From: Ectocarpus siliculosus
Lineage: Eukaryota; Sar; Phaeophyceae; Ectocarpales; Ectocarpaceae
Length of the DNA: 57,352 nt
Assembly (NCBI GenBank): GCA_000310025.1
Contig: FN649755.1
Span: forward strand, 1,285,803 to 1,343,154
Reading direction: 5' to 3'
Under the pieces are notes generated by a model. That model was not told the DNA's origin. It worked only from the letters and a program-made list of their open reading frames with translations, and made no database searches. Position numbers and translations under genes: made by a program. Positions 1-11,223 of the stretch are shown here, piece after piece. Each line of letters starts with the position of its first letter. Positions within the stretch are counted from its first letter, which is position 1.

Positions 1-146
1 TCACAGAAAGTCTCTGAGAACTGCCGCAATGTACTGCCGCTGTACGAGCCTCGAAACCACAATAGATGAGGACTGCCGCATCCACCGTTTGTGAGTCACG
101 TTTCGGAAACGGCAACAGAGCACGCGTGCTGGCATGTACACCCCCT

Positions 147-424
147 CTCTTGGAACCTTTGTAGCCGCTGCTGCTGCTCCTGCTGTACGTGTACACACCC
201 CAAACTGTATTCTTCAGGATCAGCAAAAACAAGTAGTATGTTTACCTTTTACGTCGCCTCTCTCTTGAAAACGTGCCCGCTTGCTGCTGCTGTACTTGTG
301 CACACCCCAAACTGTATTATTCAGGATCGTCAAAACCTAACCTCTTCTCTTGAAAACGTTCGCGCCTGCTGCTGCTTCTGTACTTGGTGCCACACATTAT
401 GCAACCTTGATTCCTTCAGGATCG
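147..424 (+). repeat. Three tandem copies of a splice-acceptor segment
   Basis: Three diverged copies of a block of about 75 bases start near 147, 262 and 355. Each has TCTCTTG(A)AA, a CTGCTGCTG stretch, a TGTACTTG-like core and ends in TTC-AGGATC. The third copy carries the acceptor used by the exon at 420; the first two are ghost acceptors. Confidence 0.75.
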
Positions 425-3400
425 GCCCTGCAGGCGTCAGCTCCGGGGTGTCCCTGCGATCCCTTCCCCCGGCCCGCCTGGAAGACCTGACGAAGATCTG
501 CCAGCACTATGAGGAGAAGTGCAGCGGCGTCTACGCCAGCGACTCCGCGGCTGCCAGGTGATGACTTTTGAATTTTTTGTTTTTTCAGCAAAGAGTTCGT
601 TGCCCGGATGACATTTTTTTTTTTTTTTCTTGAAAACGCCCACACGGGTATAGTTTTAGCCGAGGGTGGGGATACCGTGTTCGACACAGGATAACACACC
701 CGGTGGACCGATTTTCAAAGCTCGATTTTTCAACAGCAGGAAGAGGATGCATAAACGAAACGATACATATTCGGGAACCTTTCGACGAGATGGCCTCAAC
801 GCCGCCGTTTTCGGTGGTGCGACTCTTTCTGCTGTTGAGAAATCGGGCTTTGAAAATCGGTCCAGGGTGTGTGTTATAGACGAATGGTCGCTGTATAGGT
901 TTTAGTGTGGGGGTTCTTAACCGTGGTATATAGGTTTTAGTGTAGGAGGCTCTCAACCGAGCTCACAAACGGTGCTCAAGTTCTCATCTATTGTGGTTTC
1001 GAGGCTCTTCAGCTATTATACCATGTTCTCGAGTGCGGGGCCTAACTTTTTATCATAATTTCCCCGGGCACAGGCATGAACTGTGGTGGTGCTGTTCTAG
1101 GTAAGACCCGCAGCCTGGAAAAGCTTGCATGTGTTCGTACTGTTCGTTCTGGCGCCAGTCTACACGCCTCTCGTTGTATTCGTTTGATAATGATGTGCAG
1201 AGGTGTAAATTGTTGTTTGGCCTTGTTAGCTTTTTTTTGCTTGTGCAGATTTGTTGTTGTTGTTGTTGTTGATGATGGTTTTTGTGTTAGTGCAGCCTGT
1301 TTGTTGCTGGTGTTGATTTTTTTGTGGTCCCCTTCACGAATCATTGTCTTTCTACCACCTCTTTGTTGCGCAGGTACCTGTTTCAGCTCTCCCGCGAGGT
1401 GCAGCAGGTAGCGGCCGCCTTGGAGCAGGACAGGTCCAGTCAGACTCTCGGCAACCTTCAAGCGGAACAGCTCCTCGAGGTCGGATGATGTGGTGTAATG
1501 TTTTATGTATATGTGGTGCTTGTTGTTCCCCTCAGGGTTGGACGATGTGATAATTCATATTCATGCTAATATTGTCCTTGTTTTCCTCTTAAGGTCAGAT
1601 TGATATGATGTGTTCTCCAAGCGGTGTTCCTCGTTTTGTCCCTCACGGTGGTATGATGTGATGTGATGTTTGTTCTGTGCATTTGTTCCTTGTTTTTCTC
1701 GCAAGGTGAGACGATGTGGTGCTTCGTCTGTGTGTTGCTCGCTTCTCTTTTCGTTTTTATTTCTTCCACCAACTCCTTGGGTGATGTAGTCGTCCTGCAT
1801 ACCTACAGGAGGGTCGCCTCTCCCGAACCGCAGCACCAGGATGAAACGGAACCATCACCTGAACAGAGCACCGAGCACAGATCATAACGCAAACCGTACC
1901 ACGAGCATGGCACCGTCAGCGGAACCCAACACGAACCGTAGCACGAACCGCAACACGAGCGTGGCACCAACCGTCACCGAAACCGTAACCGCCACCGTAA
2001 CCGTAACCTGCAGGAATGGAACGAGTCCTTCGGGCCTGACGCCCCCCTGCTGAGAGATGCCGCCTCCCTGGGAGTTCCGCTTTCGGCGGGAGTCGTGGGA
2101 TCGGAGACTGGGGACGGAGGGGCGGGAGAGACAAAGGTACAGGAGGTTTTGTTGTTGTTGTTGTTGTTGGTGAATGGTGGTGGGGGTGTTGTTGGTGTGG
2201 GGGTTGTTGTTGTTGTTGTTGTTGGTTTTGTTATTGACGTTGGTGCTGATTGTTAATGGTGGTGGTGGAGTGTTGTTGTTGTTGTTGTCGTTTTGGTGGT
2301 GGTAGTGTTGTCTCTGTGGGCCACGACAACCACGACAGAAATGCCAAACGCAAGGGCGGGAGAGAAAAAGACTAGCTGTTGTTGTTGTTGTTGTTGTTGT
2401 TGTTGTCGCTGTTGTTTGTCTATGTGGGAGTTGAGACATCGGGAGTGGCGCGAGAGTTGGCCTATCAGAACGGAAATAGGCCTAGGGTATGTGTGGTATC
2501 TTACACGAACGGCAGTGGATGTATTGGTGCATCGTAAGGCACACGAGATGAGGCATCAATGAACCCTGCTGCTTCATAGGGTACGACATGATAGAGGACC
2601 CTTCTATCGAAGTGTTTATGGTCGTCCTTGCTTTGGGCCATACTGCGAAAAATGTATATGTACAGTATAGATTATATATATTTTTGTAATGCTCGTGAAA
2701 ATCAGCAGGGAGACAATGACGCCAGCAGCGACGGCAACACAGGCGGAGGAGGAGCGGGGGGAGACGCGGAGGGGCTGAGGGGGGGGGTGTCCCCGGGAAA
2801 GGTGGCGGAGGCGCTGCGGCAGCTGGCCAAGCGTGCCGAGGATGCGGAGAGGGGATCAGACGAGGCGACGAAAGACCGAGGTATTTTTTACGATTTTTGG
2901 ATACACTACCCTTTCCTCCACTCTATTTTTTGTATATTACCAAGAAAACGACAGCGAAAATATCAGGCAATCGCCTACGGCGAACAGGCCTAGGTGTCTG
3001 CTGACTGGTGTAGAGATGCCTGTTTTGTGCCGGCACTTCTCCAGACCCGCCGGCGCGAGAACAGGGGTGTACCTATCATATGGTAGGTTTTTGTTTTCGG
3101 AGAGGATACTCGTGCCCAGAGATTTGATGGGTTTGGCCGGCAACATACTTGGGCATCGGCACTGTTTAACCGAAACTAAATACTACAGGGATCTCTGGTC
3201 TATCTCATTTTGCTGCGACTTGTTGCTTCCACCGAAATCGAGGTATGCTGTATCTGTCTGCTGTCGCAAGCTTGTAGATTTACAAGAGCACGCAAGAAAG
3301 GAAAAAGGGTTGGAACAACCCTGGCTACCCTTTCCGGACAGAGCGCAGGTCGCAATATTTGCGATTGTTTGTGCTTTTTTTTTGTGTATAAGGAGGCCGT

Positions 3401-6400
3401 GCTTTTGTGGCGAAGTGAGAGGATTTCCCGGACAGAGCGCCGGTCGCAATATTTTCGATTGTTTGCTTTTTTTGTGTGTACAAGGAGGCCGTGCTTTCGT
3501 GGTAAAGCGAGCGGATGGGAAGGGTTTTACCAGCGGGAGCCGGCCTTGAGCGTAGGTGTCCCGCTTTCATTGAAACTTTTTCAGAAAGTCTCGCGCGAAG
3601 TCTTTGGTCTCAAGTCTCGAACGCGGTGGGTTTGTTCACGAGACGTTGTGTGTAGTCTCGAACACGGCCAACCCTTTGGAGGGACTGTAGCCCCTCGACC
3701 AATGGCTAACATTTCTGCGACACTTTTTTGGGGGGTAGGGACTTGGTACATACTAGGAGGGTGAACCGTTAAGACGGTGGTCTTATATGCATAGTCATGA
3801 AGGCGTTGAGTCTTTAGTATCGAAGACATTGCGCCTCCCGTCGTTTGTAAGCCATGGTTCTTATCTTGTGCTCGTGTTGTTTGCCGTTGTTGTTGCCATG
3901 TCGGCGTCGTTGTCGTGCCATGTCGGCGGCAGCCTCTTCGGTTGCAGGGCTGCGGGGTGCTCTGGATGCTCACGTGGCCGTATCAGCGGAGAGCAGTGCG
4001 GCGGATAGACACATGCACCAGCAGGAGCGTGCTGCGCTTGTAGACCAGCAGGAGAAGGTGGGTGCTGCTGGCGTCGTGGTGGCGGCTGTTGTTGTTGTTG
4101 TTGTTGATGATGCTGCTGCTGCTGTTGGTGGTGGTGGTGGTGGTGGTGATTGTTGATGTCGTTGCTGTCGACGTTGTTGTTGTTTTGTTTTTGTGTTCCT
4201 GTTGGTATGCATATGCGTGCCCTTGTTCTGGTTCCAGCGTTCGTGAGTTTTGTTCGGAGATGTTGTACGGTCAGCAGCGAACTGTCACCTTTTTCTGCGA
4301 TGATGCATACATAAGCGTGTCCCCCTTACCCATCCACCTCAATCAGCACACAAGTGACCCCCCCCCCCCCCCGATCCCCGAACCCTCGTCACGGTCACGG
4401 TGCCCCCTAATTCTAGTTCGTGCGAGACCTTCGGGAGCAGCACGACCAGACCATCCAGCAGATCCTTATGGAGAAGGTGGGTCGACGTTGTTTGGTGCGG
4501 TGCATGCATGCTGCTGTACGGGGAATCAGGAGCGAAAATCGACCGACTAAATAACCCACCGGTATACGCTACGGGAAGAGAAGTGAAGCTCGAGGGTAAC
4601 TCGCCGGTGTACGGTACGGGAAAACCAGAGAGGCTCGAGACTACCCCGTGGGCATTACGGGCCGCCGCCTGTTCCATGGAAAACACTGTCCGGGCCCGGC
4701 ACCCCCGCTTTTGTACCATGTACCACGAGGCCATCGGATGGTATTGACAGCCGGCAACAGCAGCGAGACCATCGGATGGTATAGATAGCCGGCAGCAGCA
4801 TGTACGGCGAGACCATCGGATAATCTAGATATCCGGCATCATGTACATGTACCGCGAAACCGTGGGATGGTCTAGAAAGCCGGCAACAACATGTGCTGTA
4901 CCGCGAAACCGTAGGATTGTTTAGACAGACCGCAACATGTACCACGAAACCGTGGGATTGTCTAGATACCCGGCAACAACATATACCGCGAAACCGTGGG
5001 ATTGTCTAGCCAGCCGGCAACAACCCCGGCGTTGGGCGTCAACACACGTGTGACGAGCGACGAACAACATGTGCTCGTGAAACCTTTCTCGATTGGTGTT
5101 TTTGCGCGTGGTCACGACTTGTTGCTCTTGAGAGCGAGTCCGATGTGGTGACATGACCCAACTACATGTAGTGGCTTGGGCATGGTTAGGTTGCTTTTTT
5201 CTCCGCCTTTTTTTTTTTTGTTGCCTTTGAACTCCATTTTTTCAGGAAGACGGTCTTGCCTGTGCTCACTGAAATTGTTCCTCCTGAGATGGGGGTCCGA
5301 TGTGGTCACCGAAACACAATACCGTAGGTCGCATACGTAAGTAAGATACCACGCCCCCTGGACCGATTTCGAAACCTCGACTACTCAACGACCAAGACGA
5401 TGCTGAAATCAAATCATACGTTTTCGGAAATCTCTCGACGGGACGGTTCCAACGCCGCCATTCTCGGCGCCGTCACTGTTTTTCCTGCCGAGGAATCGAG
5501 CTTTGAAAACCGGCCCAGGGGGTGTGATACCTTGTGCAGCCTAAACTACGGTACTCTCTTGTTAGCTTGGACGACATGTGTTTTTTTCTTCTCGTCCGTC
5601 ACTTTTTTTTTTTTTTTTTTGTAATCTCCTTCTTGTTGTCATTAATTTCTCCTCAGGACGTTGAAAACAGCAAGTGCACGGAGTCCTTCAAGAAGCAGCT
5701 CAACGAGGTGCAGCTAGAGCTGCTCAACAACAGGCAGCACATGATCAACACAGAGGCGCAGGTATGTCGTGCGTTCTGTGCTACGACAACACGCTGCTAT
5801 TTTTTTTTGTTGCTGGGCACAGCGATGGAAGGAACGTAGTCGTTAGGCCAAACGTTTTTTTAGTGGCGTTCGCCGCTGTAAGAATGAATGTAACAGAATG
5901 AATTTCCAGATTTTTCGACAAGGCGCGCAATTCGGAGTGGGCTCATCATCAAAGCATGGCAGTAGTGTCATCGAGGCGCGATACAAGATGAAAGTAGAGC
6001 TTTTTGTTTTTTTATTCTCCCATCATTGGACTCTGTCGTCTGCCCCTCTGGCCCCCATCCTCCACTTCTACTAGCTGGACGACCCAACCGGGGTCACATA
6101 GGAGGGGGGGGTTGGACCCCCTCCTGCGGTTCCTGCCTGAGATTGAGCATGTGTTGTTGTGACTCAAGGGCCAGCTGCCGTTGGTGACGTCTCCCACGCA
6201 CGGCTGGTGTGCTTTTTGACTCGAAGAATCCAGCGAACGAACGAACCCCAAAGAACCAAAAAGAAACAGTTGGCAGACTCGTACAAATCTGTACAAAATC
6301 TTGTTGCATGGCCTTTTGCGTTGGTTTTGGGCGCAAGGAGCCCGGCTCAACCGTAGCGCAACCCACGATGCCGGCGGGGCCAATCGCACGTTCCCCCCTG

Positions 6401-9400
6401 CATCAGGTGGTTAGTAGGATAGGGCAAATCGATGACAAGATGCGCTGTTACGTAGCTTCTTTTTTTTTTTTTGTGTAGTCGACGACGATGGTGTAGGCAG
6501 TTCAACAACGAACATGTGTGTTTGAGTGGGTCACGATCTTTTTCCTCCCGTCGTGTTGCTGGTAGTGGCGCAAGCGTCTGGAGGAGCAGGAGCAGCGGGA
6601 GAGCGGCGAGATGATGAGGATGAGAGAGGCGTTTCAAGACGAGCTCGCTAGGTGAAAACGGCCTTGCTTGGATTCTGTACTGGGAGGGGCAAGATTAGCA
6701 TGATGAGTTGTAGTAACGGTAGTGGTAGACGTGGGGCACTGCAGTGGTGTGGTGTGACAGCATCAGCATGCGTGGCCGCAGTATCTCTCTCTCTGTGGGT
6801 CTCTCTCTCTCTCTCCCTCCCTCCTTCCCTCCCTCCCCTTCTCTCCACGCACCATCTACACCATACCCTTCCCTTCCCGTTGCTCTCTGTCTTTTCTGTC
6901 TCCACAGCGTCAAGAGCGACCTCTCCACGGCCCACGCGGCCATGGGCGGCCTGGGCGCCATGGGCATGGCCGACGGCCGACGGGGGGGCGCCGTGGGTAC
7001 GGTGACGGGAGGAGGGGGTGGGGGTGCGGGCATGCCCCCCGGGCTAGACGGGGTCGACAGCAGCGACAGCGCTGACCACAAGGTGTGTGGAGGGATGCGG
7101 TGCGATGGATGGGAACCCCCTTTTTTATTGGGGACCCTTTTTTTTTTTTCGTGGCGGGGGCCGCCGTTCTATGTTTTCTGGAAGCCTCTTGTTTTTTTTA
7201 ATGGGGGGACTTTTTTTTTCATGGGGCGAGGCGCGTTTTATGTGTTTTGGAAGCCTTTTTTGTTTTTTGAAGGGGAGCCGTTTTGTTGTTTTGTCACAGA
7301 GGGGAAGTGTTTTATTTTCGAGGAATGTTGCATTAGGCGGGCGGGCGAGCGGGCGGGCGGGCGGGGCGGGGCGTGTGTTTGAGGTTATTCACAAAAACAA
7401 GAAGCAGGTACGGCGGCATTCATTCCTATGCAAGTGAAAACAATAACAATTGCCTGCACTGCTCGTGTCCACGGCGATGGCACGCGGACATGTGATACGT
7501 ATGCCATCATTTTTTTATTTTTTGTTCGTAGTAACACAGGACGAATCCATATCTATCGATAGACTAAAAGTCCAGGATAAATTTGCCATTATACTTGTAC
7601 TTCGAAGTTAGTTTTTTTTTTAGGTGAGATGACATGTTTTTTTCCCTGTTTTTTTTCAGGCGCGAAGGTGATGTTTTTTTCACAATTGAAAGAAGAACTT
7701 CATGTTCTCTTCTTTTTGCTTTTATTGTTCAGGTGAGATCGCTGTCGCTTCTGGTGGAGGAGGCGAAGAAGGAGAGCCGATGGCTTCGGGAGCGCAACCA
7801 GGAGCTGGAGAGGGTGGTAGAGGCGCTTCGGAAGACCATCATGCGCCAGGCGGAGCTGTCCAGCCAGAGGCAGGACCAGCAAGGTGCCTGTGTTGTGTGT
7901 CGGGAATACAGAAATCGCCCGCACTTTTACCGTATAGCAGTATGACACAAGATAACACGCACACCCTGGACAAATTGTCAAAGCTCGACTACGCCACGAC
8001 GAAGAGGATGCATAAATGAAACAATACGTTTTCGGAGAGCTCTCGACGAGATGGCCTCAACGCCGCCGTTTTCGGAGAGATGGCTGCAACGCCGCCGTTT
8101 TCGGAGAGACGGCTTCAACGCCGCCGTTTTCGGTGGTGCGCCTCTTTCTGCTGTTGAGAAATCGGGATTTGAAAATCGGTCCAGGGGGTGTGTTATCTTG
8201 TGTCATTCATAATCTTGGTTCGTATTAGTTCCTAGGGTCATGCTACGAATGGTCGCTATACATGTATATATATATATATAGGTTTTAGTGTGGGGGTTCT
8301 TAACCGCAGTATATGGGTTTTAGTGTAAGGGGTCCTTTACCGAGCTCATAAAATGGTGCTCAAGCTCTTAGGTTTTGTTTTGATTTTTTCGAGGCTGTGT
8401 CAATTTCTTGGCTGCCAACTTCTGAGGTGCGGGCGCTTTCTGCAAGTCTTTGCTTGTGGATGCATGGATTTAAATACTGTTTTGAATGTGTCGACTTTGT
8501 TTGCATCGACCGCGCTTACCGGCTGGGCAGTGAACATACGCCAGTCTCAGTGCGGCTGAAAACGGAGTGCATAGCTTGCATGCATGTTGCGTGTCTGTGT
8601 CTTGCGTGTGTCTATACTGGCTATCATCGAACGCGCTAACCGGCTGACCAAAAGTGTCACGACGAAAAGGATGAGTGGCCCGTTGGTTCGATTACTTCTA
8701 TTGTCCGATTGGTTCTAAACGGTGAACAACCAGCAACATTTGATCCTGTTGAGGACAGACAGCCTTTAACCACACCCGCGACCACGGAAAAAAACTTTCA
8801 CCCCTCGTTCTCCACCCCACCCGACCCAACGTCTAACGGAACGTGTAACGGAACGTCTAACGCCTCCAGGGACAGGCCCGGGTCAACGACCTCCGTCCCA
8901 CGCGTTCAGGGGTGGTCGCCAGCAGTTCCAAGAACACCCTTCGTCGTTCGGAACTACCGCAGGGTTTCCGGCGGGGTGCGTTTTTTTGTTGTTGTGCTTT
9001 CGTGTTTTTTTTTTTCTTGTTTTATCGTGTTTTTTATTTCTTGTGGTCGGTCAGTGCGTTTTATTCACGTACTCGTTTGTTCTTCTTGTGAGGCTCCTGT
9101 CTTTTTGCTCCTCGAATCGATCCTGTGCCGAGTTTTAAGCAAGGCGGTTTTTGCCCTTTCCGCCTTTCAATTTTTTTTTTTAATATTTTTGATCGTGCCG
9201 TGTCTCATTTTTCTTGGGTACATATTTTTTAACCTTGGCCCGGAGAAGTTTTTTTTAAGTCGTTGAAGCTGGAGACTCGTCTCATGTTCTCATTCCTATG
9301 TCCCCGCGCACTTTCGCCGTCTATGTCCCCTTTGGGCTGGCTGTATAGTGTCAAAGGTCCCCCGGTAGCGGGTGGAGGCAGGGGTACCGGCGGGGTGGGC

Positions 9401-11223
9401 AGGGACGAGGAGCACTTGCTCTTGCAGCAGCGGCAGCAGCTGCAGCAGCAGCAGCAACGCGCCGCCGCGGCAGCTGCTCTTGCGGCAGGGGGCAGGGGAC
9501 AACACGGCGACGACGCTTACCTTCTGGCTCGCCAGCAGCAGCAGCAGCAGCAGCAGCAACAGGTAACGAACGGCAGGAGATGACTGCTGTGGGTGCAGAG
9601 CATTTTTGAGTACTTGTGTTTGAGAGACAGGCTGTAGTAGCCGCCCCGCCGGGGTAGCAGCAGGAGTAGATAGCTGCTGTGGCGCAGAACAGGTTTCACG
9701 TTGAAGCGTTAAGAGCAGGTATTTTTGGGCCCACCCAGCAGCAGCAGTAAATAGCAGCAGCAAAGCGCGCTATTATAGCAGATCGTTGGATCATGTAAAT
9801 CCAGCAACAGGGGAGAGTTTTTTTCCCCACCCTTTTGAGCCACCTTTGGCGGGTTAGGAGGGGAACCATTGAACGTCGTTGATCGGTCCTGCTGTGGGAA
9901 CAATGCTCCGTCCTCTCGAGGACGCGTGGTCAATGGTTTAACCGTTAAGTCATGTTAAAACATAAGAGTATACCCCTCCCCCACCTCCTCCTATGTTGTG
10001 CGGTCGATCAATTGCGGTCGGCAGCAGGCGGCCCGGGGAGTCTCGACTGGGCGGTCGGCGGCTGCCGCGGCGGCGGGTATCAGCCGCGGGGGCATGAGCG
10101 CTCGCTCTCACTTGCACCAGATGCAGCAGGTGCGTTTGTTGCCTCGTGGGTCGCGCGTTGGATCCCTCCCTTTTGTTGTTCCTCTGTGCAGATTACGGGT
10201 TTTCGTATGGAAGATGTGGCTTGGCGTGGGATTAGGCGAGGTGCCTCTATTGGAGATTGAATCAGTTCGGGACCGGCGCGTCAAGGTGTGCCCCAAACCT
10301 CGCGTGCTGCCAACCAGCAGCAGGTGGCAGCAGCTGCATACTGTAGAATACATGAAGGTATAATTATTGAATCAGGAGTCGGTGGCTGGCACAAATCCTC
10401 GTGTCTGCTCCCGTACCTTCGCACACCTCCTCAATTCTCACATCAGCACTCGATTGCTGCCTGTACCCTAGTTTGTGTTGTGATATATTTTTTTATTATA
10501 TATATATTTTCTCTCCCATCATTGGACTCTGTCGTCTGCCCCTCTGACCCAACCGGGGTCGCATAGGAGGGGGGGGTTGGACCCCCTCCTGCGGTTCCTG
10601 CCTGAGATATTTTTTTCGCGAGAAGGGTACAGCAATCCCTTCCCTCGCGACTTATGAAGTCGATCTAGTTTTACTAACAACGAGCTTTGCGGCGCGTAGC
10701 TTCCAACTTAGTGATATGTACCGGCGGGTCACGACGTCTCCCTCCATTCCCTGTTGTCCATCTCAATTCCGGCTTCATTTGTCTCCATTCCGCTAGGTCT
10801 CCATTCCGCGTTCTAGGCCTCCCATCCCGCGCTGTCCGCGTAAATGTCACGGTCTCTGATCTGAATCCCGCCATGTGTGCCTCCCATCCCGCCGTCTCTG
10901 GTTCCCATCCCGCCTTGTCTGCCTCCCATCCCGCTTCGTCTGTTTCCCATCCCGCCTTGTCTGTCCCTATCCTTTACCCAGCACGCGGCCGAGGCACCCG
11001 GTCCCGCCCGCAGGTACACCACCCACGAGGGCTACGACGACAACCTCCACTACCTCCCGCCGGCCAACGCGACCTCATCCACGGCAACCACGCCGGCGCT
11101 CCGGCAGAGAGGAGACAGCCTCCACAGCCACGTCAGCAGCAGCAGCAGGGGCGTCGGCGCTGGTGGGCACGGCGGAGCAGGGGGGGGGGGTGTCGTGCAA
11201 CACGGGGGCGGCGGGGGGGGGGG
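420..11223 (+). CDS. Coiled-coil / low-complexity protein, multi-exon, incomplete at both ends
   Basis: Function not recognised. Exons read from GT..AG borders with phase matching at every junction: 420-557, 1374-1479, 2014-2136, 2706-2880, 3948-4057, 4417-4476, 5657-5761, 6566-6651, 6908-7082, 7733-7883, 8870-8975, 9382-9562, 10025-10129 (1621 nt, about 540 residues). A further likely exon starts at 11014 and runs into the assembly gap; the link from 10129 to 11014 is unresolved. The protein alternates charged, heptad-like segments (e.g. LREQHDQTIQQILMEK, LRERNQELERVVEALRK) with Gly/Ser-rich, Gln-rich and Ala-rich spacers. This suggests a long cytoplasmic scaffold or cytoskeleton-associated coiled-coil protein, but that is inference. 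The first exon seen begins in mid-codon, so the start lies upstream of the window. The donor after 1479 (GTCGGA) is weak; the others are ordinary. Introns are T/G-rich and hold three copies of a TIR element. Confidence 0.82.
674..879. mobile_element. TIR element (MITE-like), copy 1, right tip lost
   Basis: The left arm (TACCGTGTTCGACACAGG, then GGACCGATTTTCAAAGCTCG) and the right arm (CTTTGAAAATCGGTCCAGGG) are inverted repeats around an internal stretch with GCCTCAACGCCGCCGTTTTC. No ORF is present. It lies in the first intron seen of the coiled-coil gene. Confidence 0.7.
1475..1722 (+). repeat. Tandem copies of a splice-donor segment
   Basis: About five diverged units with a period near 55-60 bases begin at the exon end (1475). 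They repeat the pattern AG-GT-(C/G)-GATGATGTG at about 1478, 1533, 1593, 1650 and 1706, with pyrimidine-rich sequence before most of them. Several units therefore combine an acceptor-like and a donor-like site (AG followed directly by GT). Confidence 0.65.
1860..2010 (+). repeat. Short-period tandem repeat (AACCGTA / ACGAGC type)
   Basis: Degenerate repeats of an ACCGNAACACGAGC-like unit fade into ACCGTAACC repeats just before the acceptor of the exon at 2014. The tract is intronic. Confidence 0.6.
2140..2410 (+). repeat. (GTT)n-rich intron tract
   Basis: Several (GTT)n / (TGT)n runs (2147-2171, 2202-2228, 2272-2290, 2378-2406) are separated by GGTGGT sequence. They lie on the sense strand of the surrounding intron. 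Confidence 0.8.
3338..3513 (+). repeat. Two tandem copies of a unit of about 90 bp
   Basis: GGACAGAGCGC(A/C)GGTCGCAATATTT and AAGGAGGCCGTGCTTT recur about 90 bases apart inside the intron between exons 2706-2880 and 3948-4057. No coding content was recognised. Confidence 0.75.
4725..5030 (+). repeat. Intronic minisatellite, about seven units of 40-48 bp
   Basis: Units begin near 4727, 4768, 4810, 4856, 4905, 4946 and 4990. They share GA(G/A)ACC(A/G)T-GGAT-GT-TAGA followed by CCGGCAACA. Adjacent units differ by substitutions and small indels. Confidence 0.85.
5319..5553. mobile_element. TIR element (MITE-like), copy 2
   Basis: The left end ACCGTAGGTCGCATAC and right end GCAGCCTAAACTACGGT are inverted and flanked by TA, suggesting a TA target-site duplication as in Tc1/mariner-type elements. 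The inner arms carry GGACCGATTTC and AAAACCGGCCC. It lies in the intron before exon 5657. Confidence 0.75.
6016..6150 (+). repeat. Dispersed repeat, copy A (second copy 10511-10610)
   Basis: CTCCCATCATTGGACTCTGTCGTCTGCCCCTCT and GGGGGGTTGGACCCCCTCCTGCGG-type sequence occur here and again at 10511-10610. The later copy has a deletion of about 40 bases. Both are intronic. It contains a hairpin-like GGGGGGTTGGACCCCCTCC. Confidence 0.7.
7733..7883 (+). CDS. Exon with the strongest coiled coil of the first gene
   Basis: This 151-nt exon follows a TTCAG acceptor and ends at GTGCCT in phase 1. It encodes about 50 residues that are almost wholly helical and charged (VEEAKKESRWLRERNQELE, then VVEALRKTIMRQAELSSQRQ), with leucines and valines at heptad spacing. 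It is the best single query from this gene for a homology search. Confidence 0.8.
7929..8215. mobile_element. TIR element (MITE-like), copy 3, with internal expansion
   Basis: Left end ACCGTATAGCAGTATGACACAAG, right arm TTGAAAATCGGTCCAGGGGG and a right end with CTTGTGTCATTCAT. Inside, a 29-30 base unit (TTTTCGGAGAGATGGC-TCAACGCCGCCG) is repeated three times, making this the longest copy. It lies in the intron between exons 7733-7883 and 8870-8975. Confidence 0.75.
8260..8440 (+). repeat. Segment shared with 885-1030 and 38030-38165
   Basis: TATAGGTTTTAGTGTGGGGGTTCTTAACCG and CGAGCTCA-AA-TGGTGCTCAAG recur downstream of TIR copies 1 and 3. A more diverged form occurs at 38030-38165 (TAGTGTAGGAGG, TTGGTGCTCAACTTCT). 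This is a dispersed repeat family or an old segmental duplication. Confidence 0.6.
9382..9562 (+). CDS. Poly-Gln/Ala exon of the first gene
   Basis: This 181-nt exon reads GTGGVGRDEEHLLLQQRQQ, then two glutamine runs separated by an Ala/Gly-rich stretch. It ends in (CAG)n immediately before the donor GTAACG. The next exon also starts in a CAG context, where neighbouring CAG triplets offer alternative acceptors. Length polymorphism in the glutamine tract is likely. The upstream acceptor (GGAGGCAG) lacks a good pyrimidine tract; an alternative at about 9357 would break the phase. Confidence 0.65.
11014..11223 (+). CDS. Candidate exon cut by the assembly gap
   Basis: The acceptor CCCGCAG lies at 11007-11013. 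The most protein-like frame begins with one base that completes a codon, then reads YTTHEGYDDNLHYLPPANA and a Ser/Thr/Gly-rich tail that dissolves into G-runs at the N block. It probably belongs to the coiled-coil gene, but the exon that should join it to 10129 was not found. Confidence 0.5.

Larger units (their letters stand above)
46..1007. repeat. Inverted repeat enclosing about 0.95 kb
   Basis: Bases 46-70 are an exact reverse complement of 983-1007, and 84-95 of 962-973. The pair could be the ends of a non-autonomous element or two opposite insertions of one dispersed repeat. The right-hand part is shared with 8260-8440 and, more diverged, 38030-38165. Confidence 0.6.

Noticed and set aside
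2833-3549. 238-codon plus-strand ORF
   Set aside because: It starts inside the exon 2706-2880 in a different frame and runs through an intron with tandem repeats; no protein-like features.
4725-5030. CRISPR-like regular repeats
   Set aside because: Units are contiguous degenerate minisatellite repeats with no unique spacers, in a eukaryotic intron.
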